Source: Trebonia sp.
GTDB lineage: Bacteria > Actinomycetota > Actinomycetes > Streptosporangiales > Streptosporangiaceae
DNA: 7,704 nucleotides
Direction: 5' to 3'
NCBI GenBank assembly: GCA_030043595.1
Contig: JASHXJ010000586.1
Location: 1-7,704, forward strand
Shown: in pieces, positions 1 through 6,845 of the stretch
How the letters are laid out: every line of letters begins with the position of its first letter
Position numbering within the stretch: position 1 is the stretch's first letter
Notes under the pieces: model-generated
Databases searched by the model: none
Told to the model about the DNA's origin: nothing
The model's input: only the letters and a program-made list of their open reading frames with translations
Program-made: the position numbers and the translations under genes

Positions 1-690
1 GCCACCGCGCTGGAGAAGACGTTCGGCATCCCGGCGAGCAGGATGAACATCCAGCTGGTCGGCCCGACGTGGGGCGGCCAGATCACCACCAAGGCCGTCG
101 AGGCGCTGATCATCTTCCTGATCGTGATCGTCGTCTACCTGTCGGTCGCGTTCGAGTGGCGGATGGCCGTCGCCGCGTTCGTCGCGCTGCTGCACGACAT
201 CGTGATCACGACCGGCGTCTACGCGCTCACCGGGTTCCAGGTCAGCCCCACGTCGGTGATCGGCCTGCTGACCATCCTCGGCTACTCGCTGTATGACACC
301 GTGGTGGTGTTCGACAAGGTCCGCGAGAATACCGCCGGCCTGCTAGCCACCGGCCGAAGTACCTACAGCCAGGCGGCCAACCTCGCGCTGAACCAGACCC
401 TGGTCCGGTCCATCAACACGTCACTGACCGCGCTGCTTCCCGTCGCGTCGATCCTCTTCGTCGGCGCCGGGCTGCTCGGCGCCGGCACGCTGAAGGACCT
501 GTCCCTGGTGCTGTTCGTCGGCATGCTGTCGGGCACCTACTCCTCGATCTGCATCGCCACCCCGGTGCTCGCCGACCTCAAGGAGCGGGAACCGCAGTAC
601 AGGGACCTGGCCAAGAAGGTCGGGCTGCGCCAGTCCGGCGGGCGCGCCGCCAAGCGGGCGGCTGCCAAGGCGGACGAGGAGACCCGGCTT
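1..690 (+). repeat. Left arm of inverted secF repeat
   Basis: This stretch pairs, reversed and complemented, with 781-1470. Base n matches base 1471-n with no gap along the whole arm. Direct comparison gives 50 mismatches in 690 positions (92.8% identity), of which 30 are silent and 20 change an amino acid. The window edge truncates the arm, so the repeat may extend further left. Confidence 0.95.
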
Positions 691-756
691 ACCGCGGCGG
701 CGGCAAGCGGGGGCAACGGCACCACCGCCAAGCCCGGCAGCGGCACCGCGGGTGCC
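1..756 (+). CDS. secF: SecF C-terminal fragment, second copy, cut at both ends
   Basis: This is the C-terminal two-thirds of the protein-export membrane protein SecF, read in frame 1 from the window edge. It starts at a point equal to about residue 114 of the other secF in this window and covers the end of the periplasmic domain, transmembrane segments 2 to 6 and a Gly/Ala-rich tail. The SecF signature GYSLYDTVVVFDKVREN is at about 280-330. Over 230 codons it differs from the minus-strand copy at 16 residues (93% identity). Its tail has about ten extra residues (SGGNGTTAKP) before the shared G/S/A-rich stretch. There is no stop where the gene should end: the frame passes through the quasi-palindrome near 750 and stays open to 2049, but everything past about 756 is antisense of the other secF and is not SecF. 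The 5' part lies outside the window. It could be a true second copy or a chimeric join. The SecF identity is secure; the exact end is not. Confidence 0.85.
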
Positions 757-1809
757 GCCGCTGCCCGCGGCGGCCGCGGTACGCCTGGTCTCCTCGTCCG
801 CCCTGGCAGCCGCCCGCTGCGCGGCGCGCCCGCCAGACTGGCGCAGCTCAACCCGCTTGGCCAGTTCCCTGTACCGCGGTTCCCGTTCCTTCAGGTCGGC
901 GAGAACCGGGGTGGCGATGCAGATCGAGGAGTAGGTACCCGACAGCATGCCGACGAACAGCACCAGGGACAGGTCCTTCAGCGTGCCGGCCCCGAGCAGC
1001 CCGGCGCCGACGAAGAGAATCGACGCGACGGGAAGGAGCGCGGTCAGCGAGGTGTTGATCGATCGGACCAGGGTCTGGTTAAGCGCGAGGTTGGCCGCCT
1101 GGCTGTAGGTACTTCGGCCGGTGGCGAGCAGGCCGGCGGTATTCTCCCGGACTTTGTCGAACACCACCACGGTGTCGTACAGCGAGTAGCCGAGGATGGT
1201 CAGCAGACCGATCACCGACGTGGGGCTGACCTGGAAGCCGGTGAGCGCGTACACGCCGACGGTGATCACGATGTCGTGCAGCAGCGCCACGAACGCGGCG
1301 ACGGCCATCCGCCACTCGAACGCGGCCGACAGGTAGATCACGATCACGATCAGGAAGATGATCAGCGCCTCGATGGCCTTCGTGGTGATCTGGCCACCCC
1401 AGGTCGGCCCGACCAGCTGGATGTTCATCTGGCTCGCCGAGACGCCGAACGTCTTCTCGATCGCGGCGGCGACCTGCTGGGTCACGTTGTTGTGCAGCAC
1501 CGCCGTCTGAACCTGCCACTGCGAGAGCAGACTGGACGACAGGCGCTGCACCTGCGAGTCGCCGCCGCCCGCCGCGGTCACCACGCGGGAGATCGCCCCC
1601 TGGGTCGTCGACGACGTCGCCGGGAACTCGAAGACGGAGCCGCCGCGGAACTCCACGCTGAAGTTCAGCCAGCGCACGAGCAGCGCGACGACGCTGATCA
1701 GCAAGATGATGCCGGAGATCGTGTACCACATCCGCTGGCGGCCGACGAAGTTGATGGAAACTTCGCCGCGGTAGAGCCGCCCTGGGATGTCGCGAAGGCG
1801 CGACATCAT
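421..1809 (-). CDS. secF: Protein translocase subunit SecF (3' end abnormal)
   Basis: SecF pairs with SecD in the inner membrane and helps SecYEG complete export using the proton gradient. The start ATG (1809-1807) overlaps the secD stop as ATGA, so translation is probably coupled. Visible parts are an N-terminal basic stretch, TM1 at about 29-47, the periplasmic domain to about 140 with the family motif VEFRGGSVFEF (52-62), then five more membrane segments to about 303. The signature GYSLYDTVVVFDKVREN (207-223) includes the Asp (212) equivalent to the conserved TM4 acidic residue. SecF homology ends at about residue 345-356, near 742-775. The remaining residues down to the TGA at 421-423 are antisense of the opposing secF copy and are Arg/Gly-rich nonsense. 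The natural stop is therefore missing, and the true protein is probably about 350-380 residues. A Gly/Ala tail after the last membrane segment is unremarkable. SecF identity is certain; the listed left boundary is only where the open frame ends. Confidence 0.9.
   Translation of the reverse strand: MMSRLRDIPGRLYRGEVSINFVGRQRMWYTISGIILLISVVALLVRWLNFSVEFRGGSVFEFPATSSTTQGAISRVVTAAGGGDSQVQRLSSSLLSQWQVQTAVLHNNVTQQVAAAIEKTFGVSASQMNIQLVGPTWGGQITTKAIEALIIFLIVIVIYLSAAFEWRMAVAAFVALLHDIVITVGVYALTGFQVSPTSVIGLLTILGYSLYDTVVVFDKVRENTAGLLATGRSTYSQAANLALNQTLVRSINTSLTALLPVASILFVGAGLLGAGTLKDLSLVLFVGMLSGTYSSICIATPVLADLKEREPRYRELAKRVELRQSGGRAAQRAAARADEETRRTAAAAGSGGTRGAAAGLGGGAVAPACRRRGKPGLLVRLGSRPLGGAPAGLAQPDLLGQVPVLRFPLLEVGEHRGGDADRGVGARQHADEQHQGQVLQRAGAEQPGADEEDRRDGKQRGQ
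740..758. repeat. Quasi-palindrome at the junction of the two secF copies
   Basis: GCGGCAC (740-746) and GTGCCGC (752-758) are perfect inverted repeats around a 5-base loop, CGCGG. A second overlapping pair, CCGCGGG (746-752) and CCCGCGG (764-770), follows. Both strands here encode a similar Gly/Ser/Ala tail (GSGTAGAAA on the plus strand, GSGGTRGAAA on the minus strand). The two secF tails can thus be aligned onto one another across this point, which makes it the likely pivot of the join. Confidence 0.7.
781..1470 (-). repeat. Right arm of inverted secF repeat
   Basis: This is the reverse-complement partner of 1-690, lying inside the minus-strand secF. It continues without a break into the rest of that secF (1471-1809) and secD. 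It therefore belongs to the main locus, and the left arm is the odd one out. Confidence 0.95.
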
Positions 1810-3881
1810 GCCTCCCGCGAGGTCGATGAGCCGGTGGAGGTACTCGAGGGGCCGGTGCCGGAGGTGCCCGGCGAGCTGGCCGCGGATGTGGGCGGCGAGC
1901 TAGCCGGGGACCTGGTGGAACTGGCCGCCGGCCTGGTACCGGACGTCGTCCGCTGCGTCCTGACGGTCCGCCTGACCCCGGAGCGCCATGGCGCCTTGGC
2001 GCCGAGCCGCGCCGGGTCGAGCCCGGACCAGCGATGCCCGCCGCCGTAGAACTGGGTCCCCGCCAGCAGGGTCACCATGGGCTTGGTGAACAGGAACACG
2101 ACAAGGACGTCGATCAGCGTGGTCAGGCCCAGCGTGTAGGCGAAGCCCTGGACGTCGCTGACCGCGAAGTGGTACAGCAGGACGGCCGCGAGGAACGACA
2201 CGGTGTCCGACACCAGGATCGTGCGCCGGGCGCGCTTCCAGCCGCTTTCCACCGCCGGGCGCAGCGTCTTGCCGTCCCGCACTTCGTCGCGGAGCCGTTC
2301 GAAGAACACGATGAACGAGTCCGCGGTGATGCCGATCGCGACCACGAGCCCGGCGATAGCCGACAGCGACATCGTGAAGTTCTGGTACCTGCTGAGCAGC
2401 ACCACCGACAGGTAAGCCAGCGACGCGGCGATGAGCAGGCTGGAGACCGACACCACGCCGAGGCCCCGGTAGTAGATGAACGAGTAGACCACGACGAGCG
2501 ACAGGCCGATGATCGCCGCGATCAGGCCGGCGTCGAGCGAGGCGTGACCGAGCTGCGGGGAGATCGACTCGATGTTCTCCTGCTGGAACTGCAGCGGGAG
2601 CGAGCCGTACTTGAGCACGTTCGTCAGCTGGGTCGCCTCGGCCTGCGTGAACCCGCTGGTGCCCCCGTTGATCGTGAACGAGCCGGAGGTGAGGGCCCCC
2701 TCGATCAGCGGCGCGGACACCACGTTGCCGTCGAGCACGACCGCCGTCTCGTCCAGCGCCATGTCGTCCTCGTTGCCGGCCTCGTATCCGGGGTAGTAGT
2801 TGTCGAACTGGTTGGTGGTCAGCGTGCCGAACGTCTTCTGCGCCGCGCCGTTCAGCGTCACGTTCACCACCCACTGCGTGCTGCTCGCCTCCAGTCCGGC
2901 GCTGACCCCCGTGATCTGGGGGCCCTCAACGACGGACGGGCCGAGGACGTACTTGGTGCCGTCTGAGTCGCAGGAGACGATCTGGATGCCGGGGTCGGTC
3001 CACTGGGCCTTTTCCAGCGTGTACCCGACCTGGGCCTTCCACGAGTCGGTGACGCTCTCCGGGTCGGACGGGTTGCTCGTCGGCGTGCACACCAGCTCGT
3101 TGAACAGCTTCATGGTGGCCGCGTTGACCAGGCTCGAGTTCCCGTAGGTGACGGCGGAGACCACGCCAGAGCCCGCGGTGGACGTCGGGCTCGGGGTCGG
3201 GCTGGCCGTGGGGCTGGCACTGGCCTTCGGCGTGGCGCTCGCCTTCGCCGTCGCGGACGGGCTGGCGCTCGGGCTGGACAGGCGCGCCGCGAACGCCGCC
3301 GTCGACGCCTTGGGCGAGGCACCTGAGCTCGCGCTCGGCGACGTGGAAGCCGCGGCCGACGGGGACGGGGACGGCGAGGCGGACGAGGACGCCTTCGCCC
3401 CGGCCTTGGCGGACGAGGAGGAGGACGCGGACGGGGACGGGGACGACGACGGGGTGACACTCACCCCGGAGTACGGCGACTCCAGGTACACCGGCCGGAA
3501 GCTCATCTTGGCCGTGGTGCTGACCAGGTTGATGACGCTCTGCTCGGCCTGGCCGGGGACCGTGATGTTGATCAGGTCGGTGCCCTCCTGCTGCACCTGG
3601 GCGCCGGAGTTACCGGTGCCGTTCACCCGGGAAAGGAGCACCGAGATCGCCTGCTGCATGTCACCGGCCGACGGCGGCTTGCCGTTGGAGGTGACCGCCT
3701 TCAGCGTCACCTCGGTGCCGCTGGACAGGTCGAGGCCGAGGCCGACCTTGAACTGCTGGTGCCACTTCGCCGGGCTGAACGTCTCCTTGCCGGTGATCGA
3801 GATCAGCATGATCAAGATGATCACGGCCAGCGCGGCCAGCGCGGGGAGGGGTCGCGAGCCGCTTCTGCTTGGGGGTGCCAC
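1806..3881 (-). CDS. secD: Protein translocase subunit SecD
   Basis: SecD is the larger partner of SecF in the SecDF-YajC complex and uses the proton gradient to pull exported proteins out of SecYEG. The start is GTG at 3881; an in-frame TAA lies directly upstream, so no longer start is possible. Domains: TM1 at about 11-30; the conserved motif GLDLSSGTEVTL (49-60, family GLDLxGG); outer domain P1 interrupted by a low-complexity insert at about 141-236; a rebuilt P1 region with a Cys pair (265, 304); the second part of the domain with DGNVVSAP (384-391); then five membrane segments from about 450 to 605. The TM4 motif TADSFIVFFERLRDEVRDGK (519-538) holds Asp521, equivalent to the Asp needed for proton coupling. 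At 691 residues it is longer than most SecD proteins because of the insert and a Ser/Thr-rich tail after about 635. Its stop overlaps the secF start, and yajC ends 43 nt upstream. Confidence 0.97.
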   Translation of the reverse strand: MAPPSRSGSRPLPALAALAVIILIMLISITGKETFSPAKWHQQFKVGLGLDLSSGTEVTLKAVTSNGKPPSAGDMQQAISVLLSRVNGTGNSGAQVQQEGTDLINITVPGQAEQSVINLVSTTAKMSFRPVYLESPYSGVSVTPSSSPSPSASSSSSAKAGAKASSSASPSPSPSAAASTSPSASSGASPKASTAAFAARLSSPSASPSATAKASATPKASASPTASPTPSPTSTAGSGVVSAVTYGNSSLVNAATMKLFNELVCTPTSNPSDPESVTDSWKAQVGYTLEKAQWTDPGIQIVSCDSDGTKYVLGPSVVEGPQITGVSAGLEASSTQWVVNVTLNGAAQKTFGTLTTNQFDNYYPGYEAGNEDDMALDETAVVLDGNVVSAPLIEGALTSGSFTINGGTSGFTQAEATQLTNVLKYGSLPLQFQQENIESISPQLGHASLDAGLIAAIIGLSLVVVYSFIYYRGLGVVSVSSLLIAASLAYLSVVLLSRYQNFTMSLSAIAGLVVAIGITADSFIVFFERLRDEVRDGKTLRPAVESGWKRARRTILVSDTVSFLAAVLLYHFAVSDVQGFAYTLGLTTLIDVLVVFLFTKPMVTLLAGTQFYGGGHRWSGLDPARLGAKAPWRSGVRRTVRTQRTTSGTRPAASSTRSPASSPPTSAASSPGTSGTGPSSTSTGSSTSREA
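3177..3465 (-). repeat. Low-complexity coding insert in SecD (Ser/Pro/Ala/Lys)
   Basis: This stretch encodes SecD residues of about 140-235, made almost only of Ser, Pro, Ala, Thr and Lys with recurring SPSPS, SASPS and KASA units. At DNA level it contains short imperfect repeats, including the 16-base GACGGGGACGGGGACG at both 3358-3373 and 3430-3445. It lies in the outer (extracytoplasmic) P1 domain and is probably disordered. Such inserts are tolerated in actinobacterial SecD, and the reading frame is kept through it. Confidence 0.85.
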
Positions 3882-3924
3882 TTATCGCCTGCCTGTCCGA
3901 GAGTCGCCTGCGCGCAAGCGCCCG

Positions 3925-4359
3925 TTAGTCCTTCTTGGTGCCGGACTCCGCGACGCCGTCGCTGTCGACCTTGGTCCAGTCGTCGTCCTCGGTCTCGGCA
4001 GGCTCGTCGTCAGCGTCTTCCGCGGAGTCCGCCATCGTCTCCTCGGTGTCCTCTGGCGCACTGACGACGTCCATGATCGCGCGCTTCATGTAGCGCACCT
4101 CGATGCCCGGAGCCACCTCGAGGACCACGTCGTCACCGTCTACGTCGACAACCGTGGCGTACATGCCCGCGGTGGTCCGCACCCGGACGCCTGGCTGCAC
4201 CGCGTTCTGCTTCTGCTGCGCCTGCTGCGCGCGACGGCGCTGCGGGCGGATCATCAGCATGTAGAAGCCCGCGATGACGACCACGATCAGGATCAGGGTC
4301 GTCGGGTTGAAGCTTGACTTCGAGGTGGTCGACGTGGCGGCCAATACGATATTGCCCAT
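3925..4359 (-). CDS. yajC: Preprotein translocase subunit YajC
   Basis: YajC is a small single-pass membrane protein found with SecDF. I chose the ATG at 4359, giving 144 residues, because GGAAGGA sits 9 nt upstream and the protein then begins directly before the membrane helix. An in-frame ATG at 4377 (MEGCPVMGN) is a possible alternative, and the open frame reaches 4458. The membrane helix is at about 21-37 (TLILIVVVIAGFYMLMI), followed by the family hallmark RPQRRR (38-43) and a Gln-rich stretch. Next comes the conserved small domain with the GVRVRTTAGMYATVVDV motif (57-73) and the VVLEVAPGIEVRYMKRAI stretch (78-95). The C-terminal 45 residues are strongly acidic (Asp/Glu-rich), as in many actinobacterial YajC proteins. 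It is the first gene of the yajC-secD-secF group, 197 nt after ruvB, and secD starts 43 nt after its stop. Confidence 0.93.
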   Translation of the reverse strand: MGNIVLAATSTTSKSSFNPTTLILIVVVIAGFYMLMIRPQRRRAQQAQQKQNAVQPGVRVRTTAGMYATVVDVDGDDVVLEVAPGIEVRYMKRAIMDVVSAPEDTEETMADSAEDADDEPAETEDDDWTKVDSDGVAESGTKKD

Positions 4360-4368
4360 CACGGGGCA

Positions 4369-4375
4369 TCCTTCC
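4369..4375 (-). promoter_or_regulatory. Ribosome binding site deciding the yajC start
   Basis: GGAAGGA on the minus strand lies 9 nt before the ATG at 4359 and supports that start over the upstream in-frame candidates. The competing ATG at 4377 has only a weaker GGAAAG about 5 nt upstream. Confidence 0.55.
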
Positions 4376-4438
4376 ATTTTGACTTTCCGCTTGCCGGCCG
4401 GCACCGTCAACTCAGGACGGTCACTCGCCAACCTGCGC

Positions 4439-4444
4439 AGTGTA
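4439..4444 (-). promoter_or_regulatory. Possible -10 element for yajC-secD-secF
   Basis: TACACT on the minus strand resembles a sigma-70-type -10 hexamer and lies in the 197-nt gap between ruvB and yajC, 79 nt before the yajC start. No good -35 hexamer is seen at 16-18 nt spacing. The gap is long enough for a separate promoter, but this assignment is tentative. Confidence 0.22.
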
Positions 4445-4525
4445 GCGGCCGTATGCACAACGCATAACTACCCTACGAGGATTCCGGGTGTGATCGTTAC
4501 CGTCGTCATCAGATAGATAACGGAT

Positions 4526-4538
4526 CCGGGCATCCCGG
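4526..4538 (-). terminator. Small hairpin after ruvB, weak terminator candidate
   Basis: CCGGG and CCCGG form a 5-bp stem around a 3-base loop, beginning 18 nt past the ruvB stop. There is no U-run, which is common for terminators in high-GC actinobacteria, but the stem is short. Read-through from ruvB into yajC is equally possible. Confidence 0.2.
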
Positions 4539-4556
4539 GCCTGCTAGGGCGCCTGT

Positions 4557-5645
4557 TCAGTCGAACAGCGTGGGCATGTCCTGGGCCGCCGGCGGGGTGA
4601 GGCCCAGGTGCTCCCAGGCCGCCGGCGTAGCCACCCGGCCACGCGGCGTCCTGGCGAGCAGGCCGTGCCTGACAAGGAACGGCTCGGCGACCACCTCGAC
4701 GGTCTCCGCCTCTTCGCCGACCGCCACCGCGAGCGTCGACAGCCCTACTGGACCCCCGCCGAACCGCCTGACCAGCGCGTCGAGCACGGCCCGGTCCAGC
4801 CGGTCAAGGCCCATCTCGTCCACCTCGTACAACTCGAGCGCCGTGCGGGTGATCGCCCGGGTGACCACGCCGTCGGCGCGCACCTCCGCGTAGTCCCTGA
4901 CGCGCCGCAGCAGCCGGTTGGCGATCCGGGGCGTGCCGCGCGACCGCGTGGCGAGCTCATCGATGCCCGCGTCCTCGATCCGCACGCCCAGCAGCCCGGC
5001 GGACCTGCGGACGATCACGCCGAGCTCGCCGGGGAGGTAGAAGTCCAGGTGCGCGGTGAAGCCGAACCGGTCCCGCAGCGGGGCCGGCAGCAGCCCGGCC
5101 CTGGTGGTGGCGCCAACCAGGGTGAATGGCGCGATCTCCAGCGGGATCGCGGTCGCGCCCGGCCCCTTGCCCACCACGATGTCGACCCGGAAGTCCTCCA
5201 TCGCCAGGTAGAGCATCTCCTCGGCCGGGCGGGCCAGCCGGTGGATCTCGTCGATGAAGACGACCTCGCCCTCCTGCAGCGTGGACAGCACGGCCGCCAG
5301 GTCGCCTGACCGCTCGATCGCCGGTCCCGAGGTGATCCGCAGCGGGGAGCCGAGCTCGGCCGCGATGATCATCGCGATCGTCGTCTTGCCGAGGCCGGGC
5401 GGGCCGGACAGCAGCACGTGGTCCGGCGGCCGGCCCCGGCGCAGCGCGCTGCGCAGCAGCAGGGAAAGCTGCTCGCGGACCCGGGCCTGGCCGACGAAGT
5501 CGTCCAGGCGCTTCGGCCGCAGCGCGCTCTCGATCACCCGCTCCTCGCTGTCGGCGAGCGGGGATACCACGCTGTCGCCGGTGCGCCGGCCCCGCCGCGC
5601 GATCTCGGCGTCCTCGGCCCGCGTGAGGGCGTCGCCGTCGGTCAC
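4557..5645 (-). CDS. ruvB: Holliday junction branch-migration helicase RuvB
   Basis: RuvB is the AAA+ ATPase whose hexameric rings pull DNA through a RuvA-bound Holliday junction. The start GTG (5645) overlaps the ruvA stop as GTGA, indicating coupled translation. The protein has 362 residues, slightly longer than typical because of a hydrophilic N-terminal extension of about 25 residues. The core begins at about 38 with ESALRPKRLDDFVGQ. Visible motifs are Walker A GPPGLGKTT (81-89), Walker B with DEIHR (132-136), sensor 1 GATTRAG (178-184) and the arginine-finger region LRDRFG (190-195). The lid follows with RGTPRIANRLLRRVRDYA (236-253), then a C-terminal winged-helix domain (about 280-350) with RRFGGGPVGLSTLA and the terminal TPRGRVATPAAWEHLG. 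All catalytic motifs are intact. It is the last gene of the ruvCAB operon. Confidence 0.98.
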   Translation of the reverse strand: MTDGDALTRAEDAEIARRGRRTGDSVVSPLADSEERVIESALRPKRLDDFVGQARVREQLSLLLRSALRRGRPPDHVLLSGPPGLGKTTIAMIIAAELGSPLRITSGPAIERSGDLAAVLSTLQEGEVVFIDEIHRLARPAEEMLYLAMEDFRVDIVVGKGPGATAIPLEIAPFTLVGATTRAGLLPAPLRDRFGFTAHLDFYLPGELGVIVRRSAGLLGVRIEDAGIDELATRSRGTPRIANRLLRRVRDYAEVRADGVVTRAITRTALELYEVDEMGLDRLDRAVLDALVRRFGGGPVGLSTLAVAVGEEAETVEVVAEPFLVRHGLLARTPRGRVATPAAWEHLGLTPPAAQDMPTLFD

Positions 5646-6253
5646 CGCTGGCTCAGCTTCCGCAGCGCCGCGCGCAGCGCCGTTGCCACGTCCGGCGGCT
5701 GCCCGTCGCCGGACTCCGCCTCGACGGCGGCGACGGCCAGCTCGGCGTCACGCGCCGACCAGCCCAGGTTGGTCAGCCCGGACTGCACCTGGTCCCGCCA
5801 GGACGGCGCCCCCTGCCGCGCCGGGACGGCCACGCCCGCGGCGAAGTCCCCGGGTGCGCCGAGGCGGTCCCTGAGCTCCAGCACTATCCGCTGCGCGCCC
5901 TTGTTCCCGATGCCTGGCACCATGGTGAGGGCGTTCAGGTCTTCCGTCGCGACCGCGCGGCGCAGCGCGTCCGGGGAGTGCACCGCCAGCATGGCGAGCG
6001 CGAGGCGCGGCCCGATGCCGCTCGCCGTCTGCAGCAGCTCGAAGATGTTCCGCTCGTCGTCGCTGCCAAAGCCGAACAGGGTGAGCGAGTCCTCCCTGAC
6101 GACGAGCGCGGTCGCCACCCGGGCGTGCTCGCCGGGTTTCAGCGACGCGAGCGTGTCCGGCGTGCACTGCACCCGCAGCCCCACCCCGCCGACATCGATG
6201 ACCGCCCCGTCTGGGCTGACCCCGGCCACTGTCCCGTTCAGGTGCGCGATCAC
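5642..6253 (-). CDS. ruvA: Holliday junction DNA-binding subunit RuvA
   Basis: RuvA binds the four-way junction as a tetramer and loads RuvB. The GTG start at 6253 overlaps the ruvC stop as GTGA and gives the family N-terminus (MIAHLNGTVAGVSPDGAVID) and 203 residues, the normal length. The same frame is open to 6736, but that part is antisense of ruvC. Domains are an OB-fold (1-62, with LTLFGFGSDDERNIFELL across its end) and two helix-hairpin-helix motifs, at about 75-90 (TASGIGPRLALAML) and 110-127 (TMVPGIGNKGAQRIVLEL). A linker rich in Gly, Ala and Pro leads to the C-terminal RuvB-contacting domain (about 155-203, ending ATALRAALRKLSQR). The second hairpin reads GIGNKG where GIGKKG or GIGKKT is usual, a small change of uncertain effect. 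Confidence 0.97.
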   Translation of the reverse strand: MIAHLNGTVAGVSPDGAVIDVGGVGLRVQCTPDTLASLKPGEHARVATALVVREDSLTLFGFGSDDERNIFELLQTASGIGPRLALAMLAVHSPDALRRAVATEDLNALTMVPGIGNKGAQRIVLELRDRLGAPGDFAAGVAVPARQGAPSWRDQVQSGLTNLGWSARDAELAVAAVEAESGDGQPPDVATALRAALRKLSQR

Positions 6254-6798
6254 GTGCCGCCTCCGCTCATGCTGTGCTGTCTGGCCGCGACGGCCGGGTG
6301 CGCCGTCCGCCACAGGTGGCAGATGGCCAGCGCGAGCGCGTCCGCCGCGTCCGCCGGGCGCGGCCGTTCTGGCATCCGCAGCAGCCGCATGACCATCGTC
6401 GTCACCTGGTCTTTGTCCGCGCGGCCGTTTCCCGTCACGGCCGCTTTGACCTCGCTGGGCGTGTGCAGCGCCACCGGCAGCCCGCGCCGCGCGGCGCAGA
6501 TGATCGCCACCGCGCCCGCCTGCGCCGTGCCCATGACCGTCCGCACGTTGTGCTGGCTGAACACCCGCTCCACCGCCACCGTGTCCGGCCGGTGCTCGCT
6601 CAGCCAGCTGTCGATCTCCTGCTCGATCGCCAGCAGCCGCGCCGCGATGTCGTCGTCGGCCGCGGTGCGCACCACGCCGACCGCCACCAGTCTCGGCGGG
6701 CGGCCCGGCACGCCGTCCACCACGCCGAGGCCGCACTTGGTCAGGCCGGGATCGACGCCGAGCACCCGAGCGGGCGGGCGGGGTGCGTACAGGGTCAC
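6250..6798 (-). CDS. ruvC: Crossover junction endodeoxyribonuclease RuvC
   Basis: RuvC is the RNase H-fold resolvase that cuts Holliday junctions symmetrically after RuvAB migration. The GTG at 6798 gives 182 residues. A second in-frame GTG at 6765 (before LGVDPG) would give a more typical N-terminus, so the exact start is uncertain. The four acidic catalytic residues are all present: Asp16 in LGVDPGLT, Glu78 in VAVERVF, and Asp151 and Asp154 in ADAADALALAICH. The conserved loop SQHNVRTVMGTAQAGAV (82-98) and the PSEVKAAVTGNGRADKDQV stretch (115-133) are also intact. It is the first gene of the ruvC-ruvA-ruvB operon, with an SOS box 47 nt upstream. The gene next upstream is an acetyltransferase, not the yebC usually found in front of ruvC in actinobacteria. 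Confidence 0.97.
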   Translation of the reverse strand: MTLYAPRPPARVLGVDPGLTKCGLGVVDGVPGRPPRLVAVGVVRTAADDDIAARLLAIEQEIDSWLSEHRPDTVAVERVFSQHNVRTVMGTAQAGAVAIICAARRGLPVALHTPSEVKAAVTGNGRADKDQVTTMVMRLLRMPERPRPADAADALALAICHLWRTAHPAVAARQHSMSGGGT

Positions 6799-6845
6799 CG
6801 CGCGAACCGCCTCATCGCCCGTCCCGCCTTACCTGATTGCCTGCC

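Noticed and set aside
421..735. C-terminal 100 or so residues of the minus-strand secF frame as a novel SecF extension or fusion
   Set aside because: These residues are the antisense of the left secF copy, so they come from the junction and not from a real domain.
1810..2030. Possible frameshift in the SecD C-terminal tail, since a second minus-strand frame stays open until 1900
   Set aside because: The annotated frame gives a hydrophilic Ser/Thr tail after the last membrane segment and ends in an ATGA overlap with secF, which is the expected layout.
757..2049. Continuation of the plus-strand open frame past the secF fragment to a stop at 2049
   Set aside because: It is entirely antisense of secF and the end of secD, gives Arg/Asp/Gly-rich sequence with no recognisable domain, and is open only because of high GC.
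3177..3465. Tandem repeat or CRISPR-like array
   Set aside because: The repeats are irregular, lack spacers, and encode in-frame SecD low-complexity sequence.
3148..4317. Long plus-strand open frame of 389 codons over secD and yajC
   Set aside because: It is the mirror of the Ser/Pro/Ala-rich secD insert and of yajC, shows no family motif, and opposes two well-identified genes.
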